DNA of 34,578 nucleotides from Clostridiaceae bacterium (GTDB lineage: Bacteria; Bacillota; Clostridia; DSM-8532), in NCBI GenBank assembly GCA_012521615.1, contig JAAYMA010000025.1, positions 1-34,578 on the forward strand. Direction: 5' to 3'. Position numbers and translations under genes: made by a program. The notes under the pieces were generated by a model that saw nothing but the letters and a program-made list of their open reading frames with translations, was not told the DNA's origin and searched no databases. Positions 7,710 through 13,977 of this stretch are shown here, piece by piece; positions within the stretch are counted from its first letter, which is position 1, and every line of letters begins with the position of its first letter.

Positions 7710-8753
7710 TTATATATACATGGAAGGATTCAAAAGACCCTCAGTTTCATCAAAACCTGCCATTATATTCAGAACTTGTACAGCCTGACCTGCTGCACCT
7801 TTTCCCAGGTTGTCCAGGGCTGACACAATTATAAGTTTGTTAAGCCTATGGTCTACAGTAACACCTATATCGACAAAATTGGAGCCAACTACGTTTCTGG
7901 TCTCAGGTTGAATTCCTTCTGGAAGTATTCTTACAAAGGGATCATTTTTATAATAATCATTATATATTTCCAATATATCGCAGGTTTTAAGATCATCTTC
8001 TATTAAGTCAAGATAGCAGGTGGCCATCATTCCGCGTTTCATGGGCGCCAGATGGGGGGTGAACGAAACAAGTACTTCCTGCCCGGCCAAAAGGGATAAT
8101 TCCTGTTCAATTTCGGGAGTATGGCGATGGTTTGCTAAGCCGTAAACTTTATAATTACCTTCGGTTTCGCAATAAGAGTAGTAAAGATCCGATTTCCTTC
8201 CTGCACCGGAAACCCCTGAAACAGCATCAATTATAATACCTTTGGGTGAAGCTATTTTATTTGCCAGAGCAGGGGCTATTGCCAAAATGGAGCAGGTAGG
8301 ATAACAGCCGGGAACTGCTGTCAATGAAGCTGTTTTTATCTTTTCCCTGTTAATTTCAGGAAGACCGTATACGGCGTTTTCTGCAAGATAAGGAGATTTA
8401 TGCTGAACTTTATACCACTGTTCATATACCTTAATATCCCTGAAGCGGAAATCACCACTGTTGTCAATAACACGTTTTCCTTTGGACAGAAGTTTTGGTA
8501 CAACTTCTCCCGATACTCCATGGGGAAGCGCAGTGATGAAAAAGTCGGCTTTATCCGATATTTCATCAATATCAAGAGGTTCGCATGTTTTGTCAAAAAT
8601 TCCTCTTAAAGACTGATAAACTGAAGAGTAAGGCCTTCCGGCAAAAGTATTGGATACTACCGTTGCTATTTCAATGTCTTTTCTTAAGGCGATGAGCCGC
8701 ACAATTTCGGCACCTACGTAGCCGGTTGCTCCTATAATTCCTAATTTAAGCAT
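7710..8753 (-). CDS. argC: N-acetyl-gamma-glutamyl-phosphate reductase
   Basis: ArgC reduces the ArgB product to the semialdehyde with NADPH, step three of arginine synthesis. The 347-residue protein has the Rossmann motif GATGYVGAE (8-16), the catalytic cysteine C150 in AVPGCYPTCS, and the conserved VSGVSGAGRK region. The frame is open to an ATG at 8831, adding 26 residues with no family resemblance. ATG 8753 is preceded by GGGGGT and gives the normal N-terminus MLKLGIIGATG. argC-argB is a usual bacterial pair; argJ and argD are not in the window. An 18-bp palindrome sits just upstream. Confidence 0.96.
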   Translation of the reverse strand: MLKLGIIGATGYVGAEIVRLIALRKDIEIATVVSNTFAGRPYSSVYQSLRGIFDKTCEPLDIDEISDKADFFITALPHGVSGEVVPKLLSKGKRVIDNSGDFRFRDIKVYEQWYKVQHKSPYLAENAVYGLPEINREKIKTASLTAVPGCYPTCSILAIAPALANKIASPKGIIIDAVSGVSGAGRKSDLYYSYCETEGNYKVYGLANHRHTPEIEQELSLLAGQEVLVSFTPHLAPMKRGMMATCYLDLIEDDLKTCDILEIYNDYYKNDPFVRILPEGIQPETRNVVGSNFVDIGVTVDHRLNKLIIVSALDNLGKGAAGQAVQVLNIMAGFDETEGLLNPSMYI

Positions 8754-9304
8754 AACTAAACCCCCAATTGTATTATTACTCTTATAAGAGTAAATAATTA
8801 ATAAACTGCGGGTATACCGGACCTGCAGCATTAAGCACCATCCAGAATAAATTTGTTTGGTTTGCTTAATAATAAAGTAATATAAAGGTATAATAATAAG
8901 TAAGCTTTACCAGCAGTTATAAACATCGATATTATTAAAAAATGTCTATATAGTAAAACTGACTAAAAATAATCAGCAACTGTTTTGTTTAGGTCAGCAG
9001 GCAAAATTCAATTTTTTAATTTATATATTAAACATTCTTTAAATGAAGGTTTTAAACAAATTTTTGCTACTGTGAATACAGTGTTTATAATTATACATTT
9101 TGATGCATAAAAATTCAACATTTAAATTTTATGGCTCAAATAACTTATATTGTGGCTCTGGTTTGTGTAAAATTGCTTATGCAAAGTAGCTAAAAGCAAA
9201 AAAAAATTTTTGGTTATTAATTGGGTAGTTTAAATATTTGCTTTAATGTTACAGTAATATTGAAACAGATGCAGTGCATCGAGAATTTGGGAGGGATAAC
9301 TTAA
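8754..9304. other. 551-bp non-coding divergent region (argC / msmX)
   Basis: This AT-rich stretch separates two divergent genes. I see no ORF with a ribosome binding site, no tRNA and no T-box. It contains an 18-bp palindrome near argC (8776-8793) and a small inverted repeat GATGCA-g-TGCATC (9268-9280) 25 bp before msmX. Several TATAAT-like strings occur (for example 8888-8893 on the plus strand), but none has a convincing -35 at the right distance. The length suggests long leaders or regulator sites for both genes. Confidence 0.6.
8776..8793. promoter_or_regulatory. 18-bp perfect palindrome in the argC leader
   Basis: TTACTCTTATAAGAGTAA is a perfect dyad 23 bp upstream of the argC ATG. The position suits a repressor operator. 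It does not match the ArgR/AhrC box well (consensus near TGAAT-N4-ATTCA), so the protein that might bind is unknown. Confidence 0.45.
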
Positions 9305-10417
9305 ATGGCTAGTGTAACACTTAAGAATGTTTACAAGGTATATCCGGGAAATGTGACAGCGGTCAGTGACTTTAATATTGAAATCGAAGACAAAGAGTTT
9401 ATTATTCTGGTCGGTCCTTCCGGTTGCGGAAAGACTACAACTCTGAGAATGATTGCAGGACTTGAGGAAATTACTTCGGGGGAATTGTACATAGGGGACA
9501 AGCTATGTAATGACGTTGCCCCTAAAGACAGAGATATAGCAATGGTTTTCCAGAACTATGCTCTGTATCCTCATATGACTGTATTTGACAATATGGCATT
9601 CGGTCTGAAGCTCAGAAAAGTACCTAAGGATGAAATAAAGCGAAGAGTTCATGAAGCGGCAAGAATTTTGTCAATAGAACATCTCTTGGACAGAAAACCG
9701 AAGGCTCTTTCCGGTGGACAGAGACAGCGTGTTGCTCTCGGTCGTGCTATAGTTCGTGAACCTAAGGTGTTCCTCATGGACGAACCTCTTTCCAACCTGG
9801 ACGCCAAGCTCAGGGTTCAGATGAGAACCGAGATTTCAAAACTCCATCAAAGACTGCAGACCACATTTATCTACGTTACCCATGACCAGACAGAAGCTCT
9901 TACAATGGGTACCAGAATAGTTGTTATGAAAGACGGATTTGTACAGCAGATTGACAGTCCTCAGAAGCTTTATGATGAGCCTGTTAACCTCTTTGTTGCT
10001 GGCTTTATCGGCAGTCCTCAGATGAACTTTGTTAACGTTGTAGTTGAAAAAGAGGATGACAAAGTTTATCTGAAATTTGCTAAAGACAAGCTCGAAATTC
10101 CTGCATACAAGGGTAAAGTTCTTGAAGAGCAGGGCTATGTGGGCAAAGAAGTTATTCTTGGAATTCGTCCAGAAGATATTTATGATGAAGATACCCCACA
10201 TACCAGTGATTGTACCAGCACATTAGGTGCGGACATTGAGGTTACTGAGAGACTCGGTTCAGAGACTTTCCTCTATGGTCTGATTAATGACGTTAACTTC
10301 ATAGCACGTGTAAGTCCGAAGTCTACAACTCAGCCTGGAGATAATGTAAGATTAATATTTGACATGGCTAAAGCTCATATCTTTGATAAAGAAACTGAAA
10401 AAGCCATTGTTCACTAA
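9305..10417 (+). CDS. msmX: Multi-sugar ABC transporter ATPase (MsmX/UgpC type)
   Basis: This 370-residue ATPase energises carbohydrate ABC importers on the cytoplasmic face. Motifs in order: Walker A GPSGCGKTT (37-45), Q-loop Q83, signature LSGGQ (135-139), Walker B VFLMDE (155-160) and switch H193. Residues from about 235 form the OB-type regulatory domain of the MalK/UgpC subfamily (GIRPEDI is typical). No permease or binding-protein genes are adjacent, and it is framed by its own terminators. That suggests a stand-alone ATPase shared by several sugar transporters, as MsmX is in B. subtilis. GGGAGGG lies 8-9 nt before the ATG. The exact partners cannot be read from this window. Confidence 0.9.
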   Translation: MASVTLKNVYKVYPGNVTAVSDFNIEIEDKEFIILVGPSGCGKTTTLRMIAGLEEITSGELYIGDKLCNDVAPKDRDIAMVFQNYALYPHMTVFDNMAFGLKLRKVPKDEIKRRVHEAARILSIEHLLDRKPKALSGGQRQRVALGRAIVREPKVFLMDEPLSNLDAKLRVQMRTEISKLHQRLQTTFIYVTHDQTEALTMGTRIVVMKDGFVQQIDSPQKLYDEPVNLFVAGFIGSPQMNFVNVVVEKEDDKVYLKFAKDKLEIPAYKGKVLEEQGYVGKEVILGIRPEDIYDEDTPHTSDCTSTLGADIEVTERLGSETFLYGLINDVNFIARVSPKSTTQPGDNVRLIFDMAKAHIFDKETEKAIVH

Positions 10418-10430
10418 TACACTGCTAATA

Positions 10431-10457
10431 ACGAGGGGACATCAGGTCCCCTTGTTT
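10431..10457 (+). terminator. First terminator after msmX
   Basis: A 10-bp stem (ACGAGGGGAC with GTCCCCTTGT, 10431-10440 and 10446-10455) with a 5-nt loop is followed by a broken T-rich run. Confidence 0.75.
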
Positions 10458-10477
10458 GATTTTGCGGGAGTTTATAC

Positions 10478-10502
10478 AGGGCGGGGAAACCTGCCCTTTT
10501 TG
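10478..10502 (+). terminator. Second, tandem terminator after msmX
   Basis: AGGGCGGG (10478-10485) pairs with CCTGCCCT (10490-10497) around a GAAA tetraloop, followed directly by TTTT. With the previous hairpin it forms a tandem terminator, suggesting strong transcription of msmX. Confidence 0.85.
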
Positions 10503-10537
10503 CCGTTTGTAATTTTATCAGCATTACTTATGTTATG

Positions 10538-10566
10538 TTGCGGTAAAATGTGGAATAATATATATA
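10538..10566 (+). promoter_or_regulatory. Candidate promoter of the Asp23-fusion/sigH unit
   Basis: TTGCGG (10538-10543) and TATATA (10561-10566) are 17 bp apart, about 39 bp before the TTG start at 10605. Confidence 0.4.
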
Positions 10567-10604
10567 ACTGCTTAGACCTTACATTATAAAACGGAGGGAA
10601 TTTA

Positions 10605-11432
10605 TTGCGATTAGTAGCTTTTGTTGGCCCAAGCGGAACAGGTAAAAGTCACCGTGCTTTGTGGATTGCGCATGAAAATGGGCTTGATTATATAATTGAT
10701 GATGGTCTTCTGATACATGAAAACAGGATTGTTGCGGGCAAATCTGCCAAAAAAGCGCCTTCCAGGCTGGCTTCTGTGAGGGTTGCGCTTTTTACAGACA
10801 ATGATCACAGAGCTGAAGTTAAGCAAGCCATACAGGAGAAAAAACCCAGAGGTTTGCTGATTTTGGGAACCTCTGACAAGATGGTGGACAGGATAGCTGA
10901 AGTACTTGAATTAGGACCTTTTGACAAACGAATATATATAGAGGATGTGGCGAGCAGATACGAAATTGAGCTGGCCCAAAAAACAAGGATTAACCAGGGC
11001 AAGCATGTAATCCCGGTGCCAGCGGTTCAGCTTAAGAAACAGTTTTCGGGCTATTTTCTGGATCCTTTACAGATATTCAGACGGAAAGGCAAAGGCTCTT
11101 TCCAGAAAATTGGCGAAAAAGCAGTTGTCCGCCCCACTTTCAGCTATTATGGAAATTATACCATTTCGGATTATGCTATTTACCAGGTTGTGAATCATAT
11201 TATTAAGGGCATGCCTGAAATGGAACGTGTGTCAAGGTTCAGAGCCAATAATGAGCCTGATGGACTTTATATAGACATGGATGTTATAATGGTTTTTGGT
11301 TACAACTTAGCTGAAGCTGTTCGTTCAGCCCAGAGAACAATCATAAAAGAACTCGATCGATTTGCCGGTTTCAATGTTAACAGACTGAATATTTATATTA
11401 AAAACCTTGTGCTTAAAAAAACCAAGAATTGA
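10605..11432 (+). CDS. P-loop NTPase fused to an Asp23/Gls24 domain
   Basis: The 275-residue protein joins two parts. The N-terminal part has a clean Walker A motif, GPSGTGKS (8-15), in a compact NTPase-like region to about residue 130 that includes RGLLILGTSDK. The C-terminal part (about 185-272) matches the Asp23/Gls24 (DUF322) fold, with TISDYAIYQVVNHI, a mid-domain DGLYIDMDVIMVFG and the terminal amphipathic helix pair. Asp23 proteins are alkaline-shock or envelope-associated factors in Gram-positives; the role of the fused form is not known to me. The start is TTG with ACGGAGGG 7 nt upstream. It lies 37 bp before sigH and is probably cotranscribed with it. No membrane segment is visible. 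The nucleotide bound and the output are open questions. Confidence 0.8.
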   Translation: MRLVAFVGPSGTGKSHRALWIAHENGLDYIIDDGLLIHENRIVAGKSAKKAPSRLASVRVALFTDNDHRAEVKQAIQEKKPRGLLILGTSDKMVDRIAEVLELGPFDKRIYIEDVASRYEIELAQKTRINQGKHVIPVPAVQLKKQFSGYFLDPLQIFRRKGKGSFQKIGEKAVVRPTFSYYGNYTISDYAIYQVVNHIIKGMPEMERVSRFRANNEPDGLYIDMDVIMVFGYNLAEAVRSAQRTIIKELDRFAGFNVNRLNIYIKNLVLKKTKN

Positions 11433-11469
11433 ATACATCTCTGGACAAGCAGTATTCAGGGAGGCAATC

Positions 11470-12135
11470 ATGAAACAAGCAGATCTTTCTAATAAGGAAG
11501 ACCAGAAAAACTATTGTGATTATGCCAATATGGAAGATGAAGAGGTTATAGCCTACGCCCGCTCGGGCTGCACCCGGGGAATGGAGTATTTAATCGAAAA
11601 ATATAAACCCCTTGTACGAGCAAAAGCAAGGAGTTATTTCCTGGTGGGGGCAGACCGGGAAGACATTGTACAGGAGGGCATGATAGGTCTATTTAAGGCT
11701 GTCAGGGATTATGATGATGAAAAGTGTATCCCTTTCAGAGCCTTTGCAGATATGTGCGTCACAAGGCAGATAATAACTGCTGTAAAAACGGCAACGCGTC
11801 AAAAGCACATACCTCTTAATTCTTCCATATCGCTGAGCAGAAGGATGTATAACGATGAATCCAGCAAGGAACTTTCCGAGGTAATAGAGGAAGTTTCAGT
11901 TGCAAATCCTGAGGAGCTTGTAATAAGTAAAGAAGAGGTCAATGTGATAGAGAACAGGATTATGGAACTATTAAGCCCGTTTGAGCAGCAGGTTCTGTCC
12001 AGATATCTTGTGGGCATAGCTTATCAGGATATTGCAAAACAACTGAAAAGACCTGTTAAATCAATAGATAATGCACTTCAGAGGCTTAAAAGAAAAATAG
12101 AAAAATTTCTGAAAACCATGGATGAGGAATATTGA
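11470..12135 (+). CDS. sigH: RNA polymerase sigma-H factor (Spo0H)
   Basis: SigH directs early stationary-phase and sporulation transcription. The 221-residue protein has sigma region 2 (about 36-105), including RAKARSYFLVGADREDIVQEGMIGL split over 50-74, the -10 recognition part RQIITAVKTATRQKH, and region 4 (about 165-215) with the helix-turn-helix DIAKQLKRPVKSIDNALQR. These stretches match B. subtilis SigH closely. The open frame begins at 11407 inside the upstream gene, but ATG 11470 has GGGAGG 6 nt before it and the expected length. Sigma-H genes usually sit near rpmG-secE-nusG; here the neighbours are the Asp23-fusion gene and a hemerythrin. Confidence 0.95.
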   Translation: MKQADLSNKEDQKNYCDYANMEDEEVIAYARSGCTRGMEYLIEKYKPLVRAKARSYFLVGADREDIVQEGMIGLFKAVRDYDDEKCIPFRAFADMCVTRQIITAVKTATRQKHIPLNSSISLSRRMYNDESSKELSEVIEEVSVANPEELVISKEEVNVIENRIMELLSPFEQQVLSRYLVGIAYQDIAKQLKRPVKSIDNALQRLKRKIEKFLKTMDEEY

Positions 12136-12139
12136 CAAA

Positions 12140-12163
12140 ATGCCTGTTGAAATCAACAGGCAT
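12140..12163. terminator. Hairpin after sigH, possible terminator
   Basis: ATGCCTGTTGA (12140-12150) is the exact reverse complement of TCAACAGGCAT (12153-12163). There is no T-run on the plus strand. On the minus strand it is followed by TTTT. It may be a weak terminator or a protective 3' end hairpin for the sigH mRNA. Confidence 0.45.
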
Positions 12164-12193
12164 ACCTAAAATGTGCTAAAAAGGAGGTAAAGT

Positions 12194-12283
12194 ATGTTAA
12201 GGTATCAGTGTGGTTTTTATTATATAAAAAAATTGTCGAAAAAGCAAGAATTATATAAGCACAGGAAGCTGACATCATGGTAG
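12194..12283 (+). CDS. Candidate small basic protein, 29 codons
   Basis: This short ORF lies between the sigH hairpin and the hemerythrin gene. It has one of the best ribosome binding sites in the window, AAGGAGGT ending 5 nt before ATG. The predicted 29-residue peptide starts MLRYQCGFYYIKKLSKKQEL, is rich in Lys and aromatic residues, and has one cysteine. I do not recognise it. A 12-bp direct repeat, GTTAAGGTATCA, overlaps its start (12196-12207) and recurs just after its stop (12286-12297). It could be a real small protein, a leader peptide for the hemerythrin gene, or a decayed gene start. The strong ribosome binding site is the only positive evidence of translation. Confidence 0.4.
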   Translation: MLRYQCGFYYIKKLSKKQELYKHRKLTSW

Positions 12284-12323
12284 TAGTTAAGGTATCAATT
12301 TTAATTTCAGGGGAGGTATGGCC

Positions 12324-12749
12324 ATGGTAATTAAGTGGAATGACAAATATTCTTGCTTCGATGAAACAATAGACGCACAGCATAAGAAGCTTATTGATAT
12401 GATCAATGAAATCAACGAACTGGCAGAGCTTGATGATGGATACGACCGTTATGATGACATTGTAAGAATATTTGAAGGGCTTAAAGATTATGCTGTATAC
12501 CATTTTAGCTATGAAGAAAAGATGTTTGAAGAGAACGGATATGATTCCTTTAATACCAAAATTCAGAAACTTGAACACAATGGCTTTGTGAAGAAACTTG
12601 AATCAATCGATCTATATGAGATTGACGAAGACCAGATTGGTGCAGTCAGGGATCTTCTGGATTTCCTCAGCAAATGGCTGGATCATCATATTCTTGATGT
12701 AGACATGAGATTTGGTGAATTCTTAAGAGAAAAACATGAGAGACCTTGA
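12324..12749 (+). CDS. Bacteriohemerythrin
   Basis: This is a single-domain, 141-residue non-heme di-iron protein of the hemerythrin family, which binds O2 reversibly and in anaerobes is thought to sense or sequester oxygen. The ligand set is complete: H20 (DAQHKKL), H60 and E64 (YHFSYEE), H85 (LEHNGF), H121/H122 and D127 (LDHHILDVD). It has no signal peptide or fused sensor domain, so it is soluble and cytoplasmic. Two in-frame ATGs exist. The first (12318) is only 1 nt from GGGGAGG and the second (12324) is 7 nt away, so I use the second. Its stop codon overlaps the -35 box of the next promoter. Confidence 0.93.
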   Translation: MVIKWNDKYSCFDETIDAQHKKLIDMINEINELAELDDGYDRYDDIVRIFEGLKDYAVYHFSYEEKMFEENGYDSFNTKIQKLEHNGFVKKLESIDLYEIDEDQIGAVRDLLDFLSKWLDHHILDVDMRFGEFLREKHERP

Positions 12750-12774
12750 CAAAATATAGTATAATAATTATAAC
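12746..12774 (+). promoter_or_regulatory. Promoter of the zapA operon
   Basis: A perfect TTGACA (12746-12751) is followed by 17 bp and TATAAC (12769-12774). The -35 overlaps the hemerythrin stop codon (12747-12749). The leader to the zapA start is about 90 nt. Confidence 0.75.
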
Positions 12775-12869
12775 TTGGTTTCTGTTAAGAACGTTTCTGA
12801 TATTATTTGAGGATAGATATAATTAATGAATATACTTAAGAAAAGGAAGCACAGAGTGGAGCTGATAGC

Positions 12870-13295
12870 TTGGCTGAAAAAAATAACAGGCAAAAAAACA
12901 AGGTAACGGTTTACATAGCTGGAAACGAATATGTGATAGCAGGTCATGAAACTCCTGAGTACATACAGAAAGTTGCTTTGTATGTTGATCAAAAACTTCG
13001 TGAGATTACTCAGAAAAATCATTTCCTAAGTACTTCAATGGCCTCTATTTTGGCTTCTGTCAATATGGCTGATGAAGTATTCCGTATGAGGGAGAGATTG
13101 GAAGAATCAGAAAAGGAACTGGCAGAACTTAAAAGAAAGTATAAGCAAAATAATGAAGAACTTCAGCATCTGAAAATGGAGAATGACATGCTTAAAAAAA
13201 GGGAAACTCAGCTTCAGATCGAGCTTACAAGGAGAGAAACTGAAATAAAAGAAGTGAGAAATACAATTAATGCTATGAACAGAAAAAACCAATGA
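12870..13295 (+). CDS. zapA: Cell-division protein ZapA
   Basis: ZapA cross-links FtsZ filaments at the division ring. In this 141-residue protein the N-terminal ZapA head (about 10-60) shows NKVTVYIAGNEYVIAGHETPEY split over 10-31 and the conserved KVALYVDQKLREI, followed by a long coiled coil (about 70-140) rich in Glu, Lys and Leu. The coiled coil is longer than in the roughly 85-residue B. subtilis ZapA. The start codon is TTG, chosen because GGAG lies 8 nt upstream and no ATG or GTG is available in frame nearby. It heads an operon with the next two genes (gaps of 16 and 9 bp). Confidence 0.9.
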   Translation: MAEKNNRQKNKVTVYIAGNEYVIAGHETPEYIQKVALYVDQKLREITQKNHFLSTSMASILASVNMADEVFRMRERLEESEKELAELKRKYKQNNEELQHLKMENDMLKKRETQLQIELTRRETEIKEVRNTINAMNRKNQ

Positions 13296-13311
13296 GTAAT
13301 GGAGGCATACT

Positions 13312-13968
13312 ATGTTTGATCAAATGATTTCCTGGGGAGAGCTAATAACTGTAGTTCTGTTTATTTTAGGCTCAGCACTCCTTTTTTATTTGATACTTGC
13401 AATTTCCAATATTCTGAAGGTTATCAGGAATATAAATCAGATCCTTGAAACAAATAAGGACAATATTCAAAAATCTATTGAAAAACTTCCCGAAATTACC
13501 GACAATACCGCAAAAATAACCGGGATGGTAAAAGATAACATAGAAAGCATTCAGGACGTAGTTAAGGATGTAGGCAAAATATCTGAAACGGTAAGAGATG
13601 GAGTAGAGACCATTCAAAAAGATATTCTGCTCAAAGTAAAATCAATTTTAGATATTATTGATACCATCAGAAAATATTTTGAGAAAAGGAAAGAAATAAG
13701 CAAAAAGAAGAAAAAAGGAGCAGGAACGGTTTACAGGTATAAATATAAGCCTGACCAGGACAAGCCTGATGAAGTGGAAATTGTCACAACAGAAGGACAA
13801 GATGAAATTCCGTATGAAGAATATGTAGAAATAAAATCCGAAGGCAAGCCCGATGATTCGGACAGCACTGAAAAAACAGATGTAAGGCCTGAGGATGCAA
13901 AAACCCGTGATACTTCAAACAATATAGAAAACATCAAAAATGATACATCAACAACAGAGGAAGGCTAA
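13312..13968 (+). CDS. Membrane-anchored coiled-coil protein (DUF948-like)
   Basis: This 218-residue protein has one N-terminal transmembrane helix (about 10-34), then a long amphipathic helix (about 38-130) with repeated valine, isoleucine and aspartate spacing like DUF948/YtxG-type or apolipoprotein-like proteins. A lysine cluster follows (about 124-136, ISKKKKKG), then a disordered, acidic tail (about 150-218) rich in Asp, Glu, Ser and Thr. No enzyme motif is visible. It lies between zapA and the U32 gene, with GGAGG 7 nt before its start. A scaffold or surface-stress role is possible but not shown by the sequence. The family assignment rests on overall pattern only. Confidence 0.75.
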   Translation: MFDQMISWGELITVVLFILGSALLFYLILAISNILKVIRNINQILETNKDNIQKSIEKLPEITDNTAKITGMVKDNIESIQDVVKDVGKISETVRDGVETIQKDILLKVKSILDIIDTIRKYFEKRKEISKKKKKGAGTVYRYKYKPDQDKPDEVEIVTTEGQDEIPYEEYVEIKSEGKPDDSDSTEKTDVRPEDAKTRDTSNNIENIKNDTSTTEEG

Positions 13969-13977
13969 CGACAAGAT

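Noticed and set aside
8776-8793. ArgR (ARG box) operator at argC
   Set aside because: The palindrome lacks the TGAAT/ATTCA half-sites. I keep it as a palindrome of unknown use.
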